From Chloroflexota bacterium (GTDB lineage: Bacteria > Chloroflexota > Dehalococcoidia > Lucifugimonadales > CATQGZ01): 9,207 nt of DNA. The notes beneath the pieces were generated by a model. That model was not told the origin of the DNA and ran no database searches. It saw only the letters and a list, made by a program, of their open reading frames with translations. Location: contig JAQBTI010000076.1 in NCBI GenBank assembly GCA_027624995.1, positions 1-9,207 on the forward strand. The letters are read 5' to 3'. A program made the position numbers and the translations under genes. Below, one piece after another: positions 1 to 6,788 of this stretch (the stretch's first letter is position 1; each line of letters begins with the position of its first letter).

Positions 1-69
1 CGCCGCTACCCGGAGGTGTTCAAAGACTGTGGTATGATTCGCGCCGCAAACTACCTACAGCGAGAGTGA
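1..69 (+). CDS. C-terminal end of an unidentified upstream gene (partial)
   Basis: Frame 1 is open from the first base and ends at TGA 67-69, giving 22 residues (RRYPEVFKDCGMIRAANYLQ then RE). The stop lies only 6 nt before the ATG of hyuA at 76, and the GAGAG just before the stop is correctly placed to be the hyuA ribosome binding site. That is typical of a tightly packed operon, so I read this as the true end of an upstream co-directional gene. The fragment is too short to assign a family. It could be non-coding leader sequence, since only 22 codons are visible. Confidence 0.5.
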   Translation, partial: RRYPEVFKDCGMIRAANYLQRE

Positions 70-75
70 CCCAAA

Positions 76-2163
76 ATGGCAAAATTCCGAGCCGGTGTGG
101 ACATCGGCGGCACCTTTACAGACATCGTTTTCCTAGGCGCGGACGGCAGGGTACTGGTCAGAAAGGTAGCCAGCACCCCAAGCGACTATGCCAAGGCCGT
201 AATGGAAGGGCTCGCACAGGGCATCAAGGACCTGGGCTTGAGCCCCCAAGACATCGGCGAGGTCGGCCATGGCTTCACGGTGGCGACCAACGCCATCCTG
301 GAGGGTAAAGGCGAGCGGACCGCGCTCATCACGACCGAGGGCTTCCGCGACGTGCTCGAATTGGCCCGCATCCGCACCCCACGGCTGTACGACCTCTATT
401 ACCAGAAGCCTCCACCCCTGGTCGAGCGTAGCCTGCGTTTCGAGGTAGGCGAGCGAATGACCTTCCAGGGAGAGGTCCTCAAGCCTCTGGACGAGGCCAG
501 CTTGGAGAAGGTCCTCGACCGCATCGAGGCTTCGGGCGTCAAGTCAGTCGCTATTTCGCTGCTTCACTCGTACGCGAACCCAATCCACGAGGAGAGAATC
601 GCCGAGGCCGTGAAGGAACGCCTGCCTGACGCAATCCTGTCGGTCTCGAGCAAGCTGCTCCCTGAGATGAGGGAGTACGAGCGAACCAGCACCACTGTGA
701 TAAATGCGTACGTTCGGCCGGTAGTCGCGAAGTACCTGGGCGACCTCAGTAGTGAGCTCCAAAAAACTGGCATACGTGTCCCCCTTACGGTGATGCAGTC
801 CAACGGCGGTCTCGCGCCAGTCGAGTCGGCAATAGAGAAGCCCATTTACTGCATCGAGTCCGGGCCCGCGGCTGGCGTCGTGGGCGCCTATCACCTGGGA
901 AAACGCCTGGGTATCGAGAACGTCATGACGTTCGATATGGGGGGCACGACGGCGAAGGCGTCCATCATCGAGGACGGCGAGATGCTGCTTGCGCCCGAGT
1001 ACGAGGTCGGCGGCGGCATGAGCGCGGGCCACAGGCTGCTCAAGGGCGGCGGGTACATCCTCCGGGTGCCATCCATCGACCTGGCTGAGGTCTCATCCGG
1101 CGGCGGGAGTATCGCATGGGTCGACAAAGCCGGCTCGCTCCAGAGCGGCCCACAGAGCGCGGGGGCCGTGCCCGGCCCGGTCTGCTACGGCAGAGGGGGC
1201 ACGGAGCCGACCGTGACGGACGCCAACGTGACACTGGGCTACCTGAATCCCGAACACCTGCTGGGCGGCGGCTTCCCGTTAGACGCCGACGCAGCCAGGA
1301 AGGCGCTGCACGATAAGGTTGGCATCCCACTAGGCATGTCCGACATCGAGGCTGCCAACGGGGTCCATCTGCTCGTGAACTCCAACATGGCGAGGGCCCT
1401 GAGGGCTGTATCGACCGAGAGAGGCCGAGACCCCCGCCGCTTTACGCTGGTGGCGTTCGGCGGTGGTGGGCCCATCCACGCTGCAGGACTGGCCGAGTCT
1501 CTCGGGATAACAAAAATCATCATTCCGCCATCCCCCGGAGTCTTCAGCGCGTTCGGCCTGCTGTTCGCGGACCTAGAACACCACTTTGTGCAGACTCACT
1601 TCAAGACGTTCGATCAACTGGACTTCGACGTGGCCAACGGAATCCTCGACCGGCTGCGCGAGGAGGGCCGGTCGCTCCTTCGAGCAGAAGGCTTCGACGG
1701 CTCGCGGCAGCAGGTCATAACACAGCTCGATATGAAGTACGTTGGGCAAACGTCAGAGCTCACCCTGGCGATGCCTCAGACCAGGTTCAGTCTCGAAACG
1801 CTGGAGGAGATCGGGGCAAGCTATGGTGTCGAGCACGAGAAGACGTACGGATACCAGGCCGCCGATCCCTTCCAGCTCGTCAACATCCGAGTGATCGCGC
1901 GAGGCCTATCCGAGGAGTCCCGGGTTCCGGACCGGATCGTGCCGATAGTCGCGGCCGCGGCACCGACATCGAGCGAGCGGGAAGTCTATTTTGGGCAGGT
2001 GGGCGAATGGGTGAAAACCCCGGTGGTTGGCAGGCCCTCCCTGAAAGGCCACATCGACGGGCCATTGGTAATCGAGGAGTACGATTCCACGACGATCGTG
2101 CCGCCGGGGTGGGAGGCCTCCTTGGACTCATCGGGGGACATTGCGCTGGAGAAAGCCGGATAA
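76..2163 (+). CDS. hyuA: Hydantoinase/oxoprolinase family subunit A (ATP-binding)
   Basis: This 695-residue protein has the normal length for HyuA. The family (N-methylhydantoinase, 5-oxoprolinase, acetone and acetophenone carboxylases) uses ATP to phosphorylate a lactam, imide or enol substrate together with subunit B, in the cytoplasm. An ASKHA-type N-terminal domain starts with GVDIGGTFTD (residues 7-16). The hydantoinase A core follows, with MQSNGG (240-245), TFDMGGTT (285-292), SSGGGS (340-345), CYGRGGTEPTVTDAN (370-384) and FGGGGP (461-466). The C-terminal domain occupies roughly 515-690. The ATG at 76 is preceded by GAGAG with 9 nt spacing, and the family's conserved N-terminus begins a few residues later, which supports this start. 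The next gene but one repeat is hyuB, the obligate partner. The substrate cannot be told from sequence: the motifs are shared by hydrolases and carboxylases. No frameshift or lost motif is seen. Confidence 0.93.
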   Translation: MAKFRAGVDIGGTFTDIVFLGADGRVLVRKVASTPSDYAKAVMEGLAQGIKDLGLSPQDIGEVGHGFTVATNAILEGKGERTALITTEGFRDVLELARIRTPRLYDLYYQKPPPLVERSLRFEVGERMTFQGEVLKPLDEASLEKVLDRIEASGVKSVAISLLHSYANPIHEERIAEAVKERLPDAILSVSSKLLPEMREYERTSTTVINAYVRPVVAKYLGDLSSELQKTGIRVPLTVMQSNGGLAPVESAIEKPIYCIESGPAAGVVGAYHLGKRLGIENVMTFDMGGTTAKASIIEDGEMLLAPEYEVGGGMSAGHRLLKGGGYILRVPSIDLAEVSSGGGSIAWVDKAGSLQSGPQSAGAVPGPVCYGRGGTEPTVTDANVTLGYLNPEHLLGGGFPLDADAARKALHDKVGIPLGMSDIEAANGVHLLVNSNMARALRAVSTERGRDPRRFTLVAFGGGGPIHAAGLAESLGITKIIIPPSPGVFSAFGLLFADLEHHFVQTHFKTFDQLDFDVANGILDRLREEGRSLLRAEGFDGSRQQVITQLDMKYVGQTSELTLAMPQTRFSLETLEEIGASYGVEHEKTYGYQAADPFQLVNIRVIARGLSEESRVPDRIVPIVAAAAPTSSEREVYFGQVGEWVKTPVVGRPSLKGHIDGPLVIEEYDSTTIVPPGWEASLDSSGDIALEKAG

Positions 2164-2308
2164 GAACTGTCATTCTAGTTTACAGCGAAGAATCTGAGCC
2201 CGTTTCTGCGAATCTGCGGCTGTAGATTCCTCGTCGCAGACTCCTCGGAATGACATCGTCCATACTATAGAGCGAACCTGATCGGAACATCGGAACTAGG
2301 AGAAACCT
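2164..2308. repeat. Spacer filled by a degenerate palindromic repeat (GTCATTC...GAATGAC family)
   Basis: Between hyuA and hyuB lies a nested inverted repeat. The outer arms TGTCATTC (2168-2175) and GAATGACA (2248-2255) are perfect complements. The inner arms CGAAGAATCT (2186-2195) and AGATTCCTCG (2224-2233) pair with one mismatch that becomes a G:U pair in RNA. TCTGCG (2205-2210) and CGCAGA (2235-2240) can also pair. From memory, elements beginning GTCATTCTGAGCGAAG and ending in the reverse complement are scattered through many GC-rich bacterial genomes. This copy is decayed and may be composite. In RNA it would fold into a long hairpin in the hyuA-hyuB message. The rest of the spacer, 2256-2297, shows no convincing promoter. 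Confidence 0.7.
2298..2303 (+). promoter_or_regulatory. Ribosome binding site of hyuB
   Basis: AGGAGA lies 5 nt upstream of the ATG at 2309, a strong Shine-Dalgarno match that fixes the start of hyuB. Because hyuA ends 145 nt upstream, hyuB has its own strong initiation signal and does not depend on translational coupling. Confidence 0.8.
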
Positions 2309-4090
2309 ATGACGGAACGACAGGGCCTCGACCCGATCACGCGGAACATCATCAAGAATTACCTGGAGAGCGCAGCCGACACTATGGCGGTGACGGTCGT
2401 TCGGACGGCCCGATCTCTGGTGGTCAGGGACAACATGGACTTCTCTACCGCTATTTTCAACGCGGAGGGGGACCAGGTAGCCCAGGGGCTCACGTTGCCA
2501 TTCCACATGGGTGCGATGCAGCCCGCACTGGCGGCCGTGCGAGAGTACTTCGTCGACGACATCAAGCCGGGCGACATCTTCGCCAATAACGACCCGTACG
2601 AAGGAGCCAGCCATCTGCCCGACATCTTTCTGTTCAAGCCCATCTTCGTGAACGAGTTGCTCATGGGCTGGACCTGCGTAATCGCGCACCAGACGGACAT
2701 CGGAGGGCGTGTCGCCGGTGGCAACGCCTGTGACAACACCGAGATATACCAGGAGGGTCTGCGGCTTCCGCCACTCAAGCTTTACGAGGAGGGCGAGCTT
2801 AACAAGGCCGTGTGGCGAATCATCGAGAAGAACGTGCGGGTGCCCGACAAGGTTTTGGGCGATATCATGGCCCAGCTCTCCGCGATACGCCAGGGAGAGA
2901 AGGAGGTCCTCCGGCTCGTCGCGGACCACGGCTTGGAGAATCTCAAGAACTACATGACCGACATCATCGACTACACGGAACGGCTCACTCGTGCCGAGAT
3001 CGAAGACCTCCCCAACGGCACCTGGGAATTCACCGACTACGTCGACGACGACGGCTTCAGCGACGACCCCATCGCAATCAAGCTCAAGCTCACCATCGAG
3101 GCCGACGAGATACTGCTGGACTTTACTGGGACCTCGCCTCAGGCCAAGGGCTCGATCAACCCGAACTTCGCATTTACCAAGTCGGCCTGCTACGCGGCGC
3201 TCAAGAACTTGACGAGCCCCACTGTTTCCGCAAACGCGGGTTTCTTCCGGCCCATCAAGGTAATCGCGGAGCCGGGGAGCTACGTATACCCTCAGCATCC
3301 GGCGCCGGTGGCGGCCAGAGGTCTGGGCGGCTTCCGCGTGGCCCACACGGTGTTCGGTGCGATGGCCCAGGCGCTCCCGGACAAGGTCCCTGCCGCCTGG
3401 GGTGGCGGAGAGATCGGCGCGAGCTACGGCGGCTATATTGACGGCAAGGCGTTCGTCTTCCTGGAGTTCAACAACGACGGCCCGCGCGGCGGCGGCCCGT
3501 ACGCCGACGGCCCGGACGGCGCCACGGCCCCCGTGACAAACCAGTCCAACACCCCAATAGAGAGCATCGAAGCAGACCAGCCGTTGCGTATCACCCGCTA
3601 CGAGTACGTCGCTGACAGCGGTGGCGCGGGCAAGTTCCGAGGTGGCCTCGGCGTGATCCGAGAGTACGAGCTGACCGCCGACGAGGCGACCGTACAGATA
3701 CGCTCCGATCGCCACAAGTTCCTGCCCTGGGGGGCGCAGGGCGGCAGCCCCGGCAGCCAGACCCACAGCATTCTCAACCCCGCAACGGAGAACCGCGAGC
3801 TGCCCTCCAAGTTCATGATGGACGTTAAGAAGGGCGACGTGTACCGCTCGGTCCAGGCGGGCGCGGGCGGGTACGGCGACCCCCTCGAACGGGAACCCGA
3901 GGCGGTCCTGAAGGACGTGCTCCTGGAGAAGGTCACGGTCGAAGGGGCCCGCGAGTACGGCGTTGTCGTTATGGGTGACGGGACCTCGATCGATGCTGCG
4001 GCCACGAAGGAGCTGCGCGACAAGATCGGGCGCGAGCGAGGCCCACTGTCGCTGGAGCCCAAGGTCGTCCGGGCCTCGGAGATCAGATAG
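2309..4090 (+). CDS. hyuB: Hydantoinase/oxoprolinase family subunit B
   Basis: The 593-residue protein is a HyuB/HydB subunit, slightly longer than the common 550 or so. It partners HyuA in ATP-dependent ring opening or carboxylation. Visible family motifs are NDPYEGASHLPDI (94-106), AHQTDIGG (126-133), where His127 and Asp130 are likely metal or active-site ligands, DFTGTSPQ (271-278) followed by the conserved INPN segment, a SGGAGKFRGGLG stretch about three quarters along, and the C-terminal GAGGYGDP (518-525). A charged tail of about 68 residues follows that last motif. The start is fixed by AGGAGA 5 nt upstream. The stop lies 10 nt before the sulfotransferase start, so the two are almost surely co-transcribed. 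Substrate class (hydantoin, oxoproline, ketone) is not determined by these motifs. Confidence 0.93.
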   Translation: MTERQGLDPITRNIIKNYLESAADTMAVTVVRTARSLVVRDNMDFSTAIFNAEGDQVAQGLTLPFHMGAMQPALAAVREYFVDDIKPGDIFANNDPYEGASHLPDIFLFKPIFVNELLMGWTCVIAHQTDIGGRVAGGNACDNTEIYQEGLRLPPLKLYEEGELNKAVWRIIEKNVRVPDKVLGDIMAQLSAIRQGEKEVLRLVADHGLENLKNYMTDIIDYTERLTRAEIEDLPNGTWEFTDYVDDDGFSDDPIAIKLKLTIEADEILLDFTGTSPQAKGSINPNFAFTKSACYAALKNLTSPTVSANAGFFRPIKVIAEPGSYVYPQHPAPVAARGLGGFRVAHTVFGAMAQALPDKVPAAWGGGEIGASYGGYIDGKAFVFLEFNNDGPRGGGPYADGPDGATAPVTNQSNTPIESIEADQPLRITRYEYVADSGGAGKFRGGLGVIREYELTADEATVQIRSDRHKFLPWGAQGGSPGSQTHSILNPATENRELPSKFMMDVKKGDVYRSVQAGAGGYGDPLEREPEAVLKDVLLEKVTVEGAREYGVVVMGDGTSIDAAATKELRDKIGRERGPLSLEPKVVRASEIR

Positions 4091-4100
4091 CTCCGCGGAA

Positions 4101-5030
4101 ATGATCCCGAGGGCCCCAAAAGTAACCCGCGTATACCAGAACCACCACCTGGACAGCACCCGGTGGGACGCGTTCACGCCGAGGGACGACGACATCGTTG
4201 TCGCTACCCCCTACAAATCGGGCACAACGTGGATGCAGTTGATCGTTCAGGCCCTCTTGCGGGGAGGCCAACCTACAGCCTCACTCAACGAGGTCTCGCC
4301 GTGGCTGGACATGCGGATGTCTCCCATCGATGAGGTCATCGGCAAGCTCGAGGCCCTGTCGCACAGGCGGTCCATCAAAACGCACCTGCCCCTGGACGGC
4401 CTGCGCTTCTTTCCTCAGATCAAGTACGTCGTGGTCGGCCGAGACGCGCGCGACGTCTTCATGTCGCTCTGGAACCACTACAGCAACTACATGCCGGACT
4501 TCTACGAGAAGATCAACGACAACCCGGGCCGTGTAGGCGTACCTCTCCCCATCTGTCCAGACGACATCCGCCAATTCTGGAGCGGCTGGATTTCTGCGGG
4601 CTGGTTCGACTGGGAGACCGAGGGCTACCCGTTCTGGTCGAACATGCGCCACGTGCAGTCGTGGTGGGACTACCGCGACATACCCAATATCCTATTTGTC
4701 CACTACAACGATCTGCTGGCCGACCTGGAGGGCGAGGTCTTGCGTGTGGCCTGCTTCCTGGACATCGAAGTCCCTGAAGAGGTCCTGCCGCGCGTCGTGG
4801 ACTCAGTGACCTTCGGCACCGTGAAGCAGAACGCCGAAAACATCTGGCCCGGCATGGAAACCAGTTTCCGCGGAGGAGCTCAGACCTTCTTCCACAAGGG
4901 GACGAACGGTCGTTGGAAGACGGTCCTGACCGAGTCGGACCTGAAGCTTTACGAGGCCGCCGTCGCGCGCGAGCTATCGGCGGAATGCGCTGAGTGGCTG
5001 GAGCACGCCGCCGCCGGTGAGGCCGAGTGA
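4101..5030 (+). CDS. PAPS-dependent cytosolic-type sulfotransferase
   Basis: I chose the ATG at 4101 (309 residues). The frame is open further upstream, but that stretch overlaps hyuB and reads as arginine/serine-rich shadow sequence. The enzyme belongs to the Sulfotransfer_1 family and would transfer sulfate from PAPS to a small hydroxyl or amine acceptor. Motifs seen: the 5'-phosphosulfate loop PYKSGTTW (37-44, Lys39), the catalytic-His segment KTHLP (93-97, His95), the 3'-phosphate motif VVGRDARDVFMSLWNHY with Arg114 and Ser122 at the eight-residue spacing typical of SULTs, and a C-terminal KGTNGRWK (266-273) equivalent to the RKGxxGDWK PAPS-binding loop. All key residues are present, so it should be active. 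No signal peptide or membrane segment is seen. It lies 10 nt after hyuB. The ribosome binding site is weak (CGCGGA just before the ATG), suggesting translational coupling. The acceptor is unknown. Confidence 0.9.
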   Translation: MIPRAPKVTRVYQNHHLDSTRWDAFTPRDDDIVVATPYKSGTTWMQLIVQALLRGGQPTASLNEVSPWLDMRMSPIDEVIGKLEALSHRRSIKTHLPLDGLRFFPQIKYVVVGRDARDVFMSLWNHYSNYMPDFYEKINDNPGRVGVPLPICPDDIRQFWSGWISAGWFDWETEGYPFWSNMRHVQSWWDYRDIPNILFVHYNDLLADLEGEVLRVACFLDIEVPEEVLPRVVDSVTFGTVKQNAENIWPGMETSFRGGAQTFFHKGTNGRWKTVLTESDLKLYEAAVARELSAECAEWLEHAAAGEAE

Positions 5031-5046
5031 TCCGGTCCGGTCTCGC

Positions 5047-5076
5047 TTGTCCCTCCAGATAGGCGGATGCTATATT
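5047..5076 (+). promoter_or_regulatory. Candidate sigma70-type promoter for the split glutamate synthase operon
   Basis: TTGTCC (5047-5052, four of six matches to TTGACA) is separated by 18 nt from TATATT (5071-5076, five of six matches to TATAAT). Transcription would start near 5082-5086, leaving a leader of only about 6-10 nt before the ATG at 5092. No Shine-Dalgarno sequence precedes that ATG, which fits a near-leaderless message. The 61-nt spacer is AT-richer than its surroundings. Confidence 0.5.
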
Positions 5077-5091
5077 AGGTCTCCATAAGAT

Positions 5092-6006
5092 ATGTGTGGA
5101 ATCAGCGGCATAATACACAAGCACAGCTCGATCGAGCGTCCCGCCAACGTGGGCGCCGAGCTGGTCAAGATGCTGGAGTCGATGACCCATCGGGGCAGGG
5201 ATTCCAGCGGAGTCACCGTGGCCGGTCAGTCCACGGACGGCGACCTGATCATCCGGATCTGGACGGACGACGAAGCCAACGCTTCCGATGTCCTGGCGCG
5301 GTCCGAAGAGACCGTCCAGAGGGCAGGCGGCGTCATCGTCGACCGCGTGGTTCGCGACGAATTCCTGCGACTGACCGTTAACTACGAGGGTGACATCCCG
5401 AAGCTGGCCGAGGCGCTGCTGAACACGGAGGGCGTCGAGATACACAGCATCGGCGAGACCTCCGAGGTTATCAAGGACGTGGGCACCCCGGTCCAGATGG
5501 ACGGACGGCACGACATCAGCCGCCTGTCGGGCACCCACGGCATCGGCCACGTCCGCATGGCCACCGAGAGCAAGGTAGATATCAGCCACGCGCATCCGTT
5601 CTGGGCGTACCCGTTCCCCGACGTCACCGTGGTCCACAACGGCCAGCTCACGAACTACCACAGCATGAAGCGGGCGTACGAAGACCAGGGACACCACTTC
5701 CAGACCCGCAACGACTCCGAAATCATCGCCGTCTACCTGGCCGACAGGCTCGCCAGAGGCGCGACGCTCGAACAGTCGCTGGCCGACTCGCTGGACGACC
5801 TGGACGGCACCTTCACCTATCTGGTCTCGACTCGTGACGGCATGGGCTGCGCCAAGGACCGGTGGTCGGCGAAGCCCCTCGTCACCATGGAGACCGACGA
5901 CGTGGTCGCCGTCGCCTCGGAGGAGGTGGCACTGCGACAGATATTCTCCGACGAGATTGCCAGGCAGGAGCCTCAGCAGAGCGAGGTCTTGACCTGGTTA
6001 CTGTAG
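5092..6006 (+). CDS. glxB: Class-II glutamine amidotransferase subunit, GlxB/MgsA-like (glutamate synthase domain 1)
   Basis: The 304-residue protein begins Met-Cys-Gly, so Cys2 would be the N-terminal nucleophile after Met removal, which also fixes the start. The Ntn-hydrolase glutaminase motifs follow: HRGRDSSG (33-40), GHVRMATES with Arg155 (152-160), HAHPF (166-170), HNGQL (182-186, oxyanion hole Asn183/Gly184) and NDSE (207-210). The protein releases ammonia, or handles the gamma-amide of an amide donor, for the catalytic subunit encoded downstream. The short C-terminal tail (QEPQQSEVLTWLL) resembles the natural end of GlxB-type proteins as I recall them, so the gene looks complete and not like the front of a broken full-length gltB. 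It is the first gene of the operon and overlaps the next by 13 nt if the CTG start is right. A plain GltB1 of an archaeal-type glutamate synthase is the main alternative. Confidence 0.85.
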   Translation: MCGISGIIHKHSSIERPANVGAELVKMLESMTHRGRDSSGVTVAGQSTDGDLIIRIWTDDEANASDVLARSEETVQRAGGVIVDRVVRDEFLRLTVNYEGDIPKLAEALLNTEGVEIHSIGETSEVIKDVGTPVQMDGRHDISRLSGTHGIGHVRMATESKVDISHAHPFWAYPFPDVTVVHNGQLTNYHSMKRAYEDQGHHFQTRNDSEIIAVYLADRLARGATLEQSLADSLDDLDGTFTYLVSTRDGMGCAKDRWSAKPLVTMETDDVVAVASEEVALRQIFSDEIARQEPQQSEVLTWLL

Positions 6007-6677
6007 ACGCGGGCTCTCTCACGGTGCGCGCGCTGAATCGCAGGCTCAAGGACCTGGCCGCAGAGGGCGCGGAGATCACCGTCACCAACCCCGGCGCCCG
6101 GCACAACACTGGCGTGGGCATCTTCCATCCCTGCAAGATCAATATAGAAGGCAGCGTCGGGTACTACTCCGCCAGCATGATCGATGGCCCTGAGATTACC
6201 ATCCATGGCAACGCGGGTTGGGCCCTGGGCGAGAACATGATGAGCGGCAAGATCGTCCTGACCAAGGATGCCGGAGCCTCGGTGGCATCGACGATCAGGG
6301 GCGGCGAGGTCTTCGTCGGCGGCAACGTTGGGGCCAGGGCCGGCATCTCCATGAAGGGCGGAGCGCTGATCGTAAAAGGCAATTCCGGGTTCCTCACCGG
6401 GTTCATGATGCAGAAGGGCCGGATCATCGTATGCGGCGACGCCGGAGAGGCGGTGGGCGACTCGATGTACGAGGGTGAGATTTACGTCGCGGGCAACGTC
6501 GGGTCGCTGGGTAACGACGCCGTCGTAGAGGATGCCAGCGAGGATGAGCTCCTGGACGTCTGGGCCACTCTGGAGAGGTACGGCATCGCGGAAAGACCGA
6601 CCTTTACCAAAATCGTGTCCGGCAAGAAGCTCTACCATATGGACTCGCTGGAGCGCCTGGAGAAGGCCGCGATCTAA
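5994..6677 (+). CDS. glxC: GXGXG beta-helix subunit, GlxC/MgsB-like (glutamate synthase domain 3), probable CTG start
   Basis: From CTG 5994 the product is 227 residues, the usual size of GlxC/MgsB. Homology to the GXGXG domain of glutamate synthase and to FwdC is evident from VTVDAGSLTVRALN onward, through NPGARHN (32-38), and then through successive glycine turns of the right-handed beta-helix (GSVGYYSA, GNAGWALGENMMSG, GNVGARAGISMKGG, GDAGEAVGDSMYEG, GNVGSLG). It has a structural role, scaffolding the FMN subunit. The frame contains no ATG, GTG or TTG near the homology start. CTG 5994 has GAGG 7 nt upstream (5983-5986). GTG 6024 would remove a conserved helix. GTG 5862 would add 44 arginine-rich residues that are a shadow of the previous gene. 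It overlaps the end of glxB and is followed by a 111-nt spacer with a repeat. Confidence 0.82.
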   Translation: MVTVDAGSLTVRALNRRLKDLAAEGAEITVTNPGARHNTGVGIFHPCKINIEGSVGYYSASMIDGPEITIHGNAGWALGENMMSGKIVLTKDAGASVASTIRGGEVFVGGNVGARAGISMKGGALIVKGNSGFLTGFMMQKGRIIVCGDAGEAVGDSMYEGEIYVAGNVGSLGNDAVVEDASEDELLDVWATLERYGIAERPTFTKIVSGKKLYHMDSLERLEKAAI

Positions 6678-6687
6678 AGACAATTTT

Positions 6688-6764
6688 ACCGCGGAGATCG
6701 CAAAGGACGCAGAGGGCGAGAACCAAATAGTTATTTTCTCAGCGATCTCTGCGTGCTCTGCGGT
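6688..6764. repeat. Palindromic intergenic repeat (ACCGCAGAG / CGCAGAGA family)
   Basis: The left arm (6688-6722, beginning ACCGCGGAGATCGCAAAG) and the right arm (6736-6764, TTCTCAGCGATCTCTGCG onward to CGGT) are imperfect reverse complements. The left arm is about six bases longer, as if one CGCAGAGA-like unit had been lost or gained. The 13-nt loop is AT-rich. Translated fragments of this kind (DAEGEN, SACSAV) are familiar as spurious peptides from a repeat widespread in environmental bacterial genomes. It sits inside the operon between glxC and glxD and would form a stable hairpin in the transcript. Confidence 0.7.
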
Positions 6765-6774
6765 CTATTCTTCT

Positions 6775-6783
6775 GAGGAGGGG
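6775..6783 (+). promoter_or_regulatory. Strong ribosome binding site of the FMN subunit gene
   Basis: GAGGAGGGG ends 5 nt before the ATG at 6789 and fixes that start. It is the strongest Shine-Dalgarno sequence in the window and lies immediately downstream of the intergenic palindrome, which gives independent initiation of this gene inside the operon. Confidence 0.85.
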
Positions 6784-6788
6784 TTTGG

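Noticed and set aside
30..38. Extended -10 promoter-like TGGTATGAT before hyuA
   Set aside because: It lies within what looks like the end of an upstream reading frame, has no -35 partner, and hyuA appears operon-coupled. A chance match is more likely.
2263..2268. TACTAT as a possible -10 box for a hyuB promoter
   Set aside because: No -35-like hexamer at a suitable distance. hyuB is more simply read from the hyuA message.
2180..4195. 671-residue open frame on the minus strand opposite hyuB
   Set aside because: It is a stop-poor shadow of a GC-rich gene. The translation is rich in Arg, Val and Leu with no recognisable motif, and hyuB on the other strand has full family motifs.
4513..5697. 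394-residue minus-strand frame spanning the sulfotransferase-glxB boundary
   Set aside because: It crosses two convincing + strand genes and a promoter-like spacer, and its C-terminal half is arginine-rich, low-quality sequence.
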